A stretch of DNA of 54,002 bases from Desulfobacteraceae bacterium (GCA_021737045.1 JAIPES010000009.1:1-54002); one strand, 5' to 3'. Shown: positions 27,074 through 35,642, counted from the stretch's first letter. Made by a program: numbers and translations. Notes: generated by a model not told the origin, from the letters alone.

Positions 27074-27838
27074 ATGGAAGACGATAAGGGCACCGGCAAA
27101 ATCCGGATACTTCTTGTTGATGACGAGAAAGACTTTGTCGACACCCTTTCCCAGCGCATGCAGATGCGGGATCTGAGCGCGGATATCGCCTTAAACGGGG
27201 AAGAGGCTCTCGAGCAGCTCAACAGGCAATCTCCGGATGTCATGGTCCTTGATCTGCGCATGCCCGGCGTGGATGGAATGGATGTGCTGCGACGGGTCAA
27301 AAAGGAACATCCAAACGTGCAGGTCATCATGCTCACCGGGCAGGGATCGGAGAAAGACGAAATCGAGGCAAGGCGCCTGGGGGCGTTTGATTACCTGGAA
27401 AAGCCGGTCAACATTGATACCCTGGTTTCCCGGATTCGCTCAGGCGTCCTGCTTGTGGTGGGAAACGAGGATCGGTTCTCTGATCGTCTCATTGATTATG
27501 CCCTGGAAATGGCTGAGCGGATGTCTTACCGGCTCGTGGCCTTAAGCCCGGCGCCGTTTCCGGAGTCGGTGCTCAACCGGGACCCAATGCCCGAACGGGT
27601 CAGCGAGTTTGAGCAAAGCGCCCGGCAAAACGCGGAAAAGTTTGCAAAGGCGGCCAAGGAAAAAGGTATTCCCTTTGAACACGTGATCCGTTACGGACAG
27701 CCCGATGCCGTGGCCGAGCAGGTGGCAAAGGAATACGGCAATGTCGAATTCGTGGTATCCGAGCCTACGGATCAGCAGTTGGCGGATCAGGCCCCGGAGA
27801 GCTCCGGAAAACAGCTCTATGTCTACAGCGTGGCCTGA
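27074..27838 (+). CDS. Response regulator with C-terminal universal-stress-like domain
   Basis: 254 residues from the ATG at 27074, which has AAAGGAGAG 7 bp upstream. An in-frame upstream start would add 11 unlikely residues. The receiver domain (about 10-125) has DD at 16-17, the phospho-acceptor Asp60 in MVLDLRMPG, Thr in MLTGQG and Lys in LEKPV. The remainder (about 135-254, LLVVGNEDRFSDRLIDYALEMAERM..) resembles a universal stress protein half, without a clear ATP-binding G-x2-G-x9-G. No HTH output. It heads a plus-strand unit with a 29-aa membrane peptide and an SLC13 permease. The receiver closely resembles the one at 30483-30932. Confidence 0.85.
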   Translation: MEDDKGTGKIRILLVDDEKDFVDTLSQRMQMRDLSADIALNGEEALEQLNRQSPDVMVLDLRMPGVDGMDVLRRVKKEHPNVQVIMLTGQGSEKDEIEARRLGAFDYLEKPVNIDTLVSRIRSGVLLVVGNEDRFSDRLIDYALEMAERMSYRLVALSPAPFPESVLNRDPMPERVSEFEQSARQNAEKFAKAAKEKGIPFEHVIRYGQPDAVAEQVAKEYGNVEFVVSEPTDQQLADQAPESSGKQLYVYSVA

Positions 27839-27891
27839 GATTTTTTTAAATCCCCGGAGCGAACCCGAACCAGAGGGAAAAAGGAGAGACC

Positions 27892-27981
27892 ATGGAATTT
27901 CATTTTATCAGAGGAGTGGTGCTGGTCCTGTTTTCAGCAGTGCTGTGTTTCATTTTCCGACACGAGAATAAAAAGGGATAG
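27892..27981 (+). CDS. 29-residue single-span membrane peptide
   Basis: ATG preceded by AAAAAGGAGAG. Product MEFHFIRGVVLVLFSAVLCF followed by IFRHENKKG: one hydrophobic helix (about residues 6-22) flanked by basic residues. It lies between the response regulator and the SLC13 permease on the same strand, 53 bp and 43 bp away. Size and location suggest a small subunit or regulator of the permease, as with KdpF-like peptides (inference). Strong ribosome site and gene context are the only support for coding. Confidence 0.6.
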   Translation: MEFHFIRGVVLVLFSAVLCFIFRHENKKG

Positions 27982-28024
27982 TTCTATACCCGGCTCAACC
28001 AGATAAAGAAAGGATCGGTTTTCA

Positions 28025-29836
28025 ATGACGCCTGAAATGTTGCTGACCATGATTGTTTTGGTATTCGTAATTGTCCTTTTTGTTTTTGAATGGGTCCGGG
28101 TGGATGTCGTGGGTATCCTCATGATGGTCCTTCTGCCGCTTCTCGGCCTGATCTCCCCCAAAGACGCCTTTGTGGGCCTGAGCAGTAATGCGGTGGTATC
28201 CATTATTGCCGTGATCATCATGGGCGCCGGACTGGACAAGACCGGCGTGATGAACCAGGTGGCCAGCCCGATCATAAAGATTGCCGGCAAAAGCGAAAGC
28301 CGCATTATTACCTTTATCGGCGGCACGGTTGGACTCATTTCGGCCCTGATGCAGAACATCGGCGCTGCTGCCCTGTTTCTGCCGGCCGCCCAGCGCATTG
28401 CAAAGCGCATCGGCCTTCCGGTTTCCCGTATCCTTATGCCCATGGGATTTTGCGCTATTATCGGCGGCACTCTGACCCTGGTGGGTGCCAGCCCCACGAT
28501 TTTGCTAAATGATCTGATGACCATCGGCGGAGAAAAGCTTGAGCCCTTTGGCTTGTTTACCCAGACCCCCATTGGTATCTGCCTGCTGATCTCCGCCATC
28601 CTTTATTTTATTGTTTTCGGCCGGTTTATTCTGCCGGCCAGCAAGGGTGAGAGCGACGAAGGCGTCACCAACGCCCTGATGCAGGCTTACCGGGCCTTTG
28701 AGACCATTTATGAGATCCATATTCCCGAAGATGCCAAAACCACGGGTACCCTGGCTGATCTCGGGGTGCAGACCCGATACCTGGTCACGGCAGTGGCCGT
28801 GGGGCACGCTGCTGAAAGAGACAAAAACTTCGTGCCCAGAAGTTCAGAGGAACTCCGGCCCGGAGATGATCTGGCGGTGGTGGGCCGGCGCAAAAACGTC
28901 ATGAAAATGGCCGATGAAATGGGTTGGGAAGTAAAAGACACCCTGGAGTCTTTTGCCGAAACCCTTTCCAGAACCAGTGCGGGCATGGCCGAAACCATTG
29001 TTTCGCCCAGGTCCGAGCTCATCGGCAAGACCATGAGCGAAGTAGATTTCAAAACGATTTACGGCGTCACGCCCCTGGCCCTTTTTAAGGGCAACCGGAT
29101 TTACTATTCCGGTTTGACGCATATCACGCTGAGCATGGGTGACACGCTTTTGCTGTTTGGTCCATGGGAGCGGTTTCACATCCTGAAAAATCATCCCCAG
29201 CCCAGATCCCTTACCTTTTCCACGCCCCTTGAGGGAGAAATCCTCCGGCCGGAAAAAGCCAAACTGGCCCTGGTATGGCTTGGCGTGGCACTGGCGCAGG
29301 TGATTTTTTTGAAAATGCAGCTTTCCGTGGCGTTGATGTCCGGGGCCCTGGGTATGATCATTACCGGGGTCTTGAAAATTGATGAGGCCTACAGGGCCGT
29401 GGACTGGATGACCGTTTTTCTGCTGGCGGGTCTGATTCCCCTGGGCATGGCTTTTGAGCAGACGGGTACCGCGGCTTATATTGCCGAAGGTGTGCTCGGG
29501 GTGCTCGGCGAGCCCGCACCCATCGTGCTTCTGGCGGTGATCGGCCTGATGGCCTCATTTTTTACACTGGTGATCTCCAATGTCGGGGCAACGGTGCTGC
29601 TGGTGCCCCTGTGCATGAACATGGCCATGATGGCCGGAGGTGATCCGCGGATGGCAGCCCTGGTTGTGGGACTGTCTGCCTCCAATACCTTTGTGCTGCC
29701 CACCCACCAGGTCAATGCACTGGTCATGCGCCCGGGCAGTTACCGAACAGTGGATTACGCCAAGGCCGGAGCCGGCATGACGGTTCTGTTTCTTGCAGTG
29801 GAACTTGCGGTGCTTTATTTCTTCTACGGCATTTAA
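28025..29836 (+). CDS. SLC13-family permease with central RCK_C domains
   Basis: 603-residue membrane transporter of the DASS/SLC13 type. The N-terminal half (helices within about 1-205) contains GLSSNAVVSIIAVIIMGAG and the ALMQNIGAAALFLPAA motif. Two cytosolic TrkA_C/RCK_C domains (about 220-300 and 320-385: PGDDLAVVGR, MGDTLLLFG) follow. The C-terminal half (about 395-603) repeats the signature as VISNVGATVLLVPL and SASNTFVLPTHQVNALV. Relatives carry sulfate or di/tricarboxylates with Na+; the substrate is not readable. In a sulfate reducer, sulfate is an attractive guess only. A terminator follows at 29855-29891. Confidence 0.88.
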   Translation: MTPEMLLTMIVLVFVIVLFVFEWVRVDVVGILMMVLLPLLGLISPKDAFVGLSSNAVVSIIAVIIMGAGLDKTGVMNQVASPIIKIAGKSESRIITFIGGTVGLISALMQNIGAAALFLPAAQRIAKRIGLPVSRILMPMGFCAIIGGTLTLVGASPTILLNDLMTIGGEKLEPFGLFTQTPIGICLLISAILYFIVFGRFILPASKGESDEGVTNALMQAYRAFETIYEIHIPEDAKTTGTLADLGVQTRYLVTAVAVGHAAERDKNFVPRSSEELRPGDDLAVVGRRKNVMKMADEMGWEVKDTLESFAETLSRTSAGMAETIVSPRSELIGKTMSEVDFKTIYGVTPLALFKGNRIYYSGLTHITLSMGDTLLLFGPWERFHILKNHPQPRSLTFSTPLEGEILRPEKAKLALVWLGVALAQVIFLKMQLSVALMSGALGMIITGVLKIDEAYRAVDWMTVFLLAGLIPLGMAFEQTGTAAYIAEGVLGVLGEPAPIVLLAVIGLMASFFTLVISNVGATVLLVPLCMNMAMMAGGDPRMAALVVGLSASNTFVLPTHQVNALVMRPGSYRTVDYAKAGAGMTVLFLAVELAVLYFFYGI

Positions 29837-29854
29837 AAAAAACAATGACAGCTC

Positions 29855-29891
29855 AAAAAACCCGGCCCTGAATCAGGGGGCCGGGTTTTTT
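29855..29891 (+). terminator. Intrinsic terminator after the SLC13 gene
   Basis: AAAAAACCCGGCCC / GGGCCGGGTTTTTT hairpin with a small loop, ending in TTTTTT. The A-tract on the other side lets it also end the convergent minus-strand signalling operon that stops at 29940. Confidence 0.9.
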
Positions 29892-29939
29892 GCGCAAAAG
29901 GCTGAAAAAGGTTTGTGGATGTGCATCCAGATTGTGGTC

Positions 29940-30383
29940 TTACTTGTCTTCCAGCGCTGACCACGGCGAAGTGCTGTAGCGCTCGGTTTTGGCCGCCCGG
30001 ATCCGCTCTTCCTGCTCGGCTTTTCGCTGATAGGCGTTGTGAATTTTTTTTACCAGCTCTTCGGTATCACATGGCTTCATCAGGTAGTCAAACGCGCCCT
30101 GCTTCATCCCGTCAATTGCCGATTCCACCGTGGCATGCCCGGTTAACATGATGACCTCGGTCAGGGGGCGATGCTGCTTGATTCGCTTCAGCACCTCGTT
30201 TCCATCCATTCCGGGCATTGCCACATCCAGGATCACAACATCATAGAGATACTGCCGGATGTTTTCCACCGCCTCCTCGCCGCTGAAGCAGACGCTGACA
30301 TCATAGTCACGGATTTTCAAGCGTTCCGAGAGCTGTTCAACAAACTGCTGCTCATCATCAACAAGCAGTACCCTTGTTTTCAT
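29940..30383 (-). CDS. Single-domain response regulator
   Basis: 147 residues from ATG 30383, with AGGAGG 7 bp upstream (a longer frame from 30401 lacks one). The receiver spans about 3-120: DD at 9-10, Asp53 in VVILDVAMPG, MLTGHA and LMKPCDTEEL. The C-terminal tail (about 120-147) is charged and helical with no output domain. Last gene of the minus-strand signalling operon; it probably relays a phosphoryl group or acts through protein contact. Confidence 0.88.
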   Translation of the reverse strand: MKTRVLLVDDEQQFVEQLSERLKIRDYDVSVCFSGEEAVENIRQYLYDVVILDVAMPGMDGNEVLKRIKQHRPLTEVIMLTGHATVESAIDGMKQGAFDYLMKPCDTEELVKKIHNAYQRKAEQEERIRAAKTERYSTSPWSALEDK

Positions 30384-30482
30384 GGGATTCCTCCTGTGCA
30401 CTTAAGAATGTATCGGGTCAAGTTTTGTTTTTGTACGATTATAATCCTACATTAATTTTTGTTTTTCCCCTTGTCTATAATT

Positions 30483-30932
30483 TTAATGTCTGTTTTGGGG
30501 GCTTTGGCTTTCGTCGGAAGGTTCAGCCGCATATGCGGATTCGATTTTTTGCTGGTATGCTTTTTGGATGCTTTTCACCAGGGTGTCCACACCAACGGGT
30601 TTCTGCAGATAATCAAATGCCCCGAGGCGCCTGGCCTGTTCCTCATCCTTATAGGATCCGTGCCCGGTCAGAATGATCACCTGGGCTTCCGGGTTTGTCT
30701 TTTTTACGCGTTCCAGGACCTCCATGCCGTCAATTCCGGGCATTCGCAGGTCAAGCACCATGACATCGGGCACCCGGGTTTTTAAGGCTTCCATCGCCTT
30801 CTGGCCGTCAAAAGCAACGGATGCGTCAAATCCGCGCATCTCCATCCGCTCCGAGAGGGTTGTGACAAATTCCTCTTCATCGTCGACCAGAAGGATCCTT
30901 ATGGTTGTTTTGCCGTTTACTTCTCCGGCCAT
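30483..30932 (-). CDS. Single-domain response regulator
   Basis: 149 residues. The receiver covers about 11-128, with DD at 17-18, Asp61 in MVLDLRMPGIDGMEVL, ILTGHG and LQKPV. It is closely similar to the receiver half of the plus-strand regulator at 27074-27838, as if one arose from the other by duplication. The tail is short and polar with no DNA-binding domain. It starts 16 bp after the H-box protein gene; ribosome site AAAGGAGG. Confidence 0.88.
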   Translation of the reverse strand: MAGEVNGKTTIRILLVDDEEEFVTTLSERMEMRGFDASVAFDGQKAMEALKTRVPDVMVLDLRMPGIDGMEVLERVKKTNPEAQVIILTGHGSYKDEEQARRLGAFDYLQKPVGVDTLVKSIQKAYQQKIESAYAAEPSDESQSPQNRH

Positions 30933-30948
30933 TACAAGGTTTCCTCCT

Positions 30949-31611
30949 TTATTTCAAAATCAGGTAAAAACAAAGATCATCAGTATTGCACTTCAGTTCT
31001 GCATTCAATTGTGCTGCCGTGTTTTCCAGTTCGCCCCATGCATTGCTTTGCCGCAGCCCGGTGAAAAATTGTTCAGGCGAAGGCGCCTGTTTACCGGTGC
31101 AGGCGATTTTTACAGCGGCATTTTCATCCTTTTTGGCCGAAATCAGGCGGATTTCGCATTGGGCCGGCAGAACCGAAAGACAGGCATCCAGGCTGTAGAA
31201 CAAAACCATGTAGAGCAGCAGGGGATTGGTGGTGATTTTGATTTCCTGACCCTTCTGGCTGTCTGCCTGCAGGGTGATGTGTTTGAGCCGGGCAAAGCGC
31301 TCTGTGAGCGTGCAGAAATGAACCATTGTTTCTCCCAGTTCCAGTTCCGCGCTATTGTGATCCGGCGTGTGCGCAAAGCGGTTGAAACGGGAGGCCATCT
31401 CCATTCCCCGCTGGAGTTGGTTTTTAATGGTGTTCATGGAGTTGTTGAATCTTTCCTGATATTTGTCCCTGGCCAGGGGGGAAATGGCCATGATGTCTTC
31501 CATTAGCCCGGCTGATTCCTGTATGATGGCCAGAATATTTTTGAACTCATGGGTCAGGTTGGCTGTCATTCTGCCGAAAAAGGCCAGTGTTTTTTCAGTT
31601 TCCTGGTTCAT
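30949..31611 (-). CDS. H-box protein without ATPase motifs (candidate phosphotransferase)
   Basis: 220 residues. The N-terminal helices carry a histidine-kinase-like H-box, FFGRMTANLTHEFKNILAII, with His21. The rest (about 90-220) has the size of a GHKL ATPase domain but shows none of its motifs: the N-box position reads VLFYSLDACL, and no DxGxG or GxGLGL is present. It cannot be a normal kinase. The DHp-plus-pseudo-ATPase layout is that of ChpT/HPTransfase-type histidine phosphotransferases, so it may pass phosphate between the receivers encoded on either side (inference). It lies between two single-receiver genes, 16 and 26 bp apart. Confidence 0.65.
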   Translation of the reverse strand: MNQETEKTLAFFGRMTANLTHEFKNILAIIQESAGLMEDIMAISPLARDKYQERFNNSMNTIKNQLQRGMEMASRFNRFAHTPDHNSAELELGETMVHFCTLTERFARLKHITLQADSQKGQEIKITTNPLLLYMVLFYSLDACLSVLPAQCEIRLISAKKDENAAVKIACTGKQAPSPEQFFTGLRQSNAWGELENTAAQLNAELKCNTDDLCFYLILK

Positions 31612-31637
31612 TGGATCCCCTTTTCTGCTTGGCGGGG

Positions 31638-32015
31638 TTATGCTGAGGTTTTTCCAAGCGCTTCATGAATTTGTGAAATCAGTTCTTCTATATCCAGGGG
31701 CTTCATCAGGAAATCAAAAGCCCCCTGGTTCATTCCCTCCATGCCCTCCTTGGTTGAGCCCTGACCGGTGAGAAGGATGATCGGCATATCCGGGTTGACT
31801 GATTTGATTTGTTTCATCACCTCCAGGCCCCCGATGCCGGGCATCATCAGGTCCAGTACAATGAGGTCAAACCCCTTGTCCTGAACCATGGAAAGGGCCT
31901 GATCTCCGGATGTGGCAATGCTGGGGTCAAATTCCCGCATTTCCAGTCTTTCGGCCAGTGTGGTCACAAATTCTTCCTCGTCGTCGACCAGCAGCACCTT
32001 GATTGAATCATTCAT
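31638..32015 (-). CDS. Single-domain response regulator
   Basis: 125 residues from ATG 32015. The frame is open further upstream, but that part overlaps the kinase gene and is not needed. Receiver only: DD at 11-12, Asp55 in LIVLDLMMPG, LLTGQG and LMKPLD. The start overlaps the last 8 bp of the histidine kinase gene, which makes it the most likely cognate partner of that kinase. Confidence 0.88.
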   Translation of the reverse strand: MNDSIKVLLVDDEEEFVTTLAERLEMREFDPSIATSGDQALSMVQDKGFDLIVLDLMMPGIGGLEVMKQIKSVNPDMPIILLTGQGSTKEGMEGMNQGAFDFLMKPLDIEELISQIHEALGKTSA

Positions 32016-33741
32016 TTTCCATTTCTCCGGGGGGCGTTTTGGGCAGAAAGATGGTAAAGGTGGTTCCCTGGTCGATTTTGCTGTCCACCTTGATTTCTCC
32101 GCCCAGTTTTTTAATGATACCGTAGGTGATCGACAGGCCAAGGCCTGTGCCATATCCTTTTTTGGTGGTAAAAAAGGGTTCAAAAATTTGCCGCATGGTT
32201 TCTTCGGTCATGCCGTGGCCGTTGTCACGGATGGCAAGGGCCACGGTCTGGCCATCCTTTTCCCAGGTGGACAAAACAATTTCCCCGCCGTCTTTGACCG
32301 CGGCAAATGCGTTGGTCAGCATATTGAGGATGACCTGCTGCAGCTGGCCCCGGTCAGAGGAGATTTTCGGGATTTGTTCGTCAAACTTAAACTCGATGTT
32401 TAAATTGCGATGATGGGCTTCCTTTTCAAGAAACCCCAGGGTGTCCCGGAGAACCTCGTTGATATCGAGCATTTCATACTGCACCCCGATGCGTCTGGCA
32501 AATCCGAGCAGCCGGTGTGTGATATTGCGGCACCGGTCCACGGATTGCAGAATCTGGGAGACGCCCCGCATGAGCTTTTCCTTGTCATGATGCTTGTCAT
32601 GGTCCACCAGATCCTTTAAAAGCCCGGCTTTTTCATTGATAATGGCCAACGGGTTGTTGATCTCGTGGGCCACGCCAGCGGCAAGCCGGCCAATGGAGGA
32701 CAGCTTCTGGGTGTACTCAAGCTCCCGAAAAGCAATGACGCGCTTTTCATCGGCCTCCCGGATTCGTTTGACCAGCAGGTGAGTGGAGCCTAAAATCACC
32801 AGAAAGATGGCAATAACGCTTGCCACAAACATATACGACATTTCCTGCTTGAGCGTGTGCCAGGGCTGAAAAACATTGGCCTGGGGCAGGATCATGACCA
32901 GTGTGAAGTCGTATTTGATCAGTCGGGAGTATACCATGACGATTTCCCGGCCGTCCGGGTCGGTCAGTTCCCTGACATGAGTGCCGGAATCGCTTGAGGG
33001 GATTTCCATGGGAAATTGGTCCAGTACCTTTCCGTAGTTCCGGGAATCGGACTGGAGAACGCCCTTGCTGTTGACGATAAATGCGTCCGTGATGGGGTCC
33101 ATTCCCATGGGGCTGATCAGGTCTTCGAATTTTTTGGTATCCATGGTGGCCCGCAGAATCCAGGACTCGCCCTGGTCGTTTAAATTCTGAACAGCCATGG
33201 CGATATGCGGCAGGTCCCGGTAACCCATGAACACATCACTGATGTACACCCCGCGTACCCGGGCTTCGTTGAACCATTGCTGGTTGGAATAGTTTTTGTT
33301 CAGCAGGTCATAGGGGCCGGTGTAGGCGACCTTGGTGCCGTCGTTGTTGATAATGCCAAGATCCACGTATCCGCCGTATTCCTCCCGGAGAATCCGGAAG
33401 ATCCGGTGCAGTGTCGCCTGGCCCGAAAGGATTTCGTAGGAATAGCTCGAGGCGATGAAATGGATGGCCGACAGCCGCTCTTCGAGAAACAGCTCAAAGG
33501 AATGGGCTGCCTTTCCGGCAATGGCGCGTATGGGCTTGATGCGTTCGGCTTTGATGTTTTTCTGGTACTGCATGGCGTTGGTGGCCGCCATGATCACAAG
33601 CGGAATAAGGGTCACGGCCAGCATCAAAAAAATGATATTGCGGCGAAGGCGCCGGTAGCGCCTGGGCATTTCTTTTTTTTCTTCATCCCTTTCCAATATC
33701 TGCCGGCACAGGTCCCACCATTTTTTCATTTTATCGGCCAT
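32008..33741 (-). CDS. Cache-domain sensor histidine kinase
   Basis: 577-residue membrane kinase. A basic cytoplasmic start is followed by TM1 (about 34-54), a periplasmic double-Cache-like sensor (about 60-295), TM2 (about 303-321), a short coiled linker and the dimerisation H-box AAGVAHEINNPLAII (His359). The ATPase domain contains N-box QVILNMLTNAFAAV, G1 IRDNGHGM and G2 GYGTGLGLSITYGI. The H-box type (HEINNPL) is that of NtrB/HtrA-like kinases that often serve sigma-54 activators. All catalytic motifs are intact. It starts 4 bp after the NifX-like gene, and the receiver-only regulator overlaps its 3' end. Confidence 0.93.
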   Translation of the reverse strand: MADKMKKWWDLCRQILERDEEKKEMPRRYRRLRRNIIFLMLAVTLIPLVIMAATNAMQYQKNIKAERIKPIRAIAGKAAHSFELFLEERLSAIHFIASSYSYEILSGQATLHRIFRILREEYGGYVDLGIINNDGTKVAYTGPYDLLNKNYSNQQWFNEARVRGVYISDVFMGYRDLPHIAMAVQNLNDQGESWILRATMDTKKFEDLISPMGMDPITDAFIVNSKGVLQSDSRNYGKVLDQFPMEIPSSDSGTHVRELTDPDGREIVMVYSRLIKYDFTLVMILPQANVFQPWHTLKQEMSYMFVASVIAIFLVILGSTHLLVKRIREADEKRVIAFRELEYTQKLSSIGRLAAGVAHEINNPLAIINEKAGLLKDLVDHDKHHDKEKLMRGVSQILQSVDRCRNITHRLLGFARRIGVQYEMLDINEVLRDTLGFLEKEAHHRNLNIEFKFDEQIPKISSDRGQLQQVILNMLTNAFAAVKDGGEIVLSTWEKDGQTVALAIRDNGHGMTEETMRQIFEPFFTTKKGYGTGLGLSITYGIIKKLGGEIKVDSKIDQGTTFTIFLPKTPPGEMENE

Positions 33742-33745
33742 CGGA

Positions 33746-34090
33746 TCAGTTCTCCCCTTGCTGGCCGATAATGGCGCCCGGGTAAAGTTTGTTTTTCAGC
33801 AATTGTTCCACTCCTTGCTTCCACGAGCCGATAACGGAATCATAGACACGGATGCGCTTCCAGTTCAGGTATTGATAATACTGATCTTCAATGCCGCCGC
33901 AGATCACTGTGTCCACGTCTTTTGTTAAAATCATGTGGCACAGTTTTTCCGCGGAGACCTGGGCCAGGACCACGATTTTTTTTTCCCACGTCCCGTCATC
34001 ATCTGCTGAAACAATGGCGGCCTCTGATGCCAGGTCAAAACGGGGCGCCACTTCGTGTCCGTACAGGGGTATGAGGATTTTCCGGGACAT
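33746..34090 (-). CDS. NifX/NifB-type dinitrogenase cofactor-binding domain protein
   Basis: 114-residue single-domain protein of the Di-Nase_FeMo-co family (NifX, NafY, the NifB C-terminus and many non-nitrogenase homologues). Landmarks are ILIPLYGHEVAPRFDLA at the N-terminus and DTVICGGIEDQYYQYL in the middle, ending in the EQLLKNKLYPG helix. No nif gene is nearby; it is 4 bp upstream of the histidine kinase. In anaerobes these stand-alone domains often accompany Fe-S or MRP-type proteins. A role as a sensor or metal-cluster carrier in the signalling operon is speculative. Confidence 0.75.
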   Translation of the reverse strand: MSRKILIPLYGHEVAPRFDLASEAAIVSADDDGTWEKKIVVLAQVSAEKLCHMILTKDVDTVICGGIEDQYYQYLNWKRIRVYDSVIGSWKQGVEQLLKNKLYPGAIIGQQGEN

Positions 34091-34197
34091 GGAATTTGTC
34101 CTGATATTGGATATTAAAATGGTATTGTACTTTATAAAAATAGCACAACTGCAGGGCAGGTGTCCAATAATTTCCCCGCCCGCTGGCCTGTTTCATC

Positions 34198-35622
34198 TTA
34201 CTGGATCTGATACTGCTTGATTTTTCTCCACAGGGTACTTCTGCCCCATCCCAGCAGGGCTGCGGCCTTGTTGCGGCGGCCGCCGGTTCGTACAAGGGCC
34301 TCGATGATCATTTGCTTTTCGGTTTCAGCCCATGTGGCCGCGCCTTCGGCTGTGGGCTGAAAAGAGCCGGAAACAGTCCCGGGGGGCGGTTCCTGCCGGG
34401 TCCGGGTGTCATGCTCCATGCGGCCGGCTGCCGGCTCAATGTTGCTGCTGAGATAGGCGGGGAGATCCCGGGGTTCAATTTGATGCTGCCGGCAGACGTT
34501 GACCGCGTATTTGATGATGTTTCGCAATTCCCGGACATTGCCCGGATATGAGTAGGTGTTGAGCAAATCCAGGGCCTCAGGGGCCGGCTCCCGGATGTCT
34601 TTGCCAAAGGCGGTGCTGAATTGGTGCAGAAAATGGTCTGTGAGCAGGCCGATGTCATCTCCCCGCTGGCGCAGCGGGGGCAGGTGGAGGCGCACCATGT
34701 TGAGCCGGAACAGCATGTCTTTGCGAAATGCGCTTTGTTCCGCCATCTGTTCCAGATTCCTGTGATCGCCTGCGATAACACGAACATCCACTTGAAAGCC
34801 CCGGGTTCCGCCCATGGGATAGACGGTGTTGTTGTCCAGAAGGTTTAACAGCCTGGCCTGCAGGGCCAGGGGCATATCCCCGATTTCAGCAAGGTACAGG
34901 GTGCCGTTGTGCGCCAGCCGGAACCGGCCCTGCCGGTTTTCGGCGGCACCGGGAAATGCGCCTTTGCAGTGTCCGAACAATTCGGATTCAAGAAGGGTTT
35001 CAGGCAGGGCGCCGCAGTTGATTTTGACAAACGGCCCCCTGGCCCGGCCGGAATTTTCGTGGATGGCCCTGGCGGCCCGGTCTTTTCCCGTGCCGGTCTC
35101 CCCGGTAATCAGCACCGGGGAATCATTTCCGGCGATCAGGGGCAGGGTGCGGAAGATGTTTTCCATATCCGGGCTTTTGCCGATCATTCCGGCAAAGCCA
35201 AATGCCGGTTGCATTTGCGCTTTTGGCTGAGCCGAACCTCTCAGATCCTCGATGGCATCCACATAGCCCAGGCACCTTCCGGGGGGATCAAAAAGCCCGA
35301 TCATGGTAATGCGCACGTCAATGCGCAATCTTTCCCGGTTGATCAGATCGCTTTGCACGCACACCGGTCCGCTGTCCGGTGCGATTTTTGAAACCGGGCT
35401 GTCTTTGAGATAGGCTTGGGTTCGCACAATATTGTGACAGGCAATGTTTTTTGCTTCTTGCGGGCCATAGCCGGTCAGGGCGGAAGCCGCCCGGTTCATG
35501 TACCGGATTCGCCGCCGGGCATCGAGCAGGATCAGGGCGGTGGGAATCTCTTCCAGAATGGCTTCGGCGGCGACCGGATGGTCAAACAGCCCGGAAATCA
35601 GATGTGGGAAATGATCATCCAA
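34198..35622 (-). CDS. Sigma-54 activator-like regulator with defective AAA+ motifs
   Basis: 474 residues: PAS domain (about 17-125), AAA+ domain (about 143-375) and C-terminal Fis-type HTH (about 430-474, RNKAAALLGWGRSTLWRKIK). Overall architecture is that of a bacterial enhancer-binding protein, but several key residues differ. GAFTGA reads GAFPGA (Pro224), so the Thr that contacts sigma-54 is gone. Walker B reads LYLAEIG (Ala245 in place of Asp). Sensor I reads AGDHRNL in place of AATNRDL. Walker A is GETGTGKD. The arginine-rich FRKDMLFRLN and PPLRQR segments remain. It probably cannot remodel sigma-54 holoenzyme and may act as a DNA-binding repressor or on sigma-70, as TyrR does. Second gene of the operon, 20 bp after the methyltransferase. 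Confidence 0.88.
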   Translation of the reverse strand: MDDHFPHLISGLFDHPVAAEAILEEIPTALILLDARRRIRYMNRAASALTGYGPQEAKNIACHNIVRTQAYLKDSPVSKIAPDSGPVCVQSDLINRERLRIDVRITMIGLFDPPGRCLGYVDAIEDLRGSAQPKAQMQPAFGFAGMIGKSPDMENIFRTLPLIAGNDSPVLITGETGTGKDRAARAIHENSGRARGPFVKINCGALPETLLESELFGHCKGAFPGAAENRQGRFRLAHNGTLYLAEIGDMPLALQARLLNLLDNNTVYPMGGTRGFQVDVRVIAGDHRNLEQMAEQSAFRKDMLFRLNMVRLHLPPLRQRGDDIGLLTDHFLHQFSTAFGKDIREPAPEALDLLNTYSYPGNVRELRNIIKYAVNVCRQHQIEPRDLPAYLSSNIEPAAGRMEHDTRTRQEPPPGTVSGSFQPTAEGAATWAETEKQMIIEALVRTGGRRNKAAALLGWGRSTLWRKIKQYQIQ

Positions 35623-35642
35623 AAATCAATGCTCCCGGCGCC

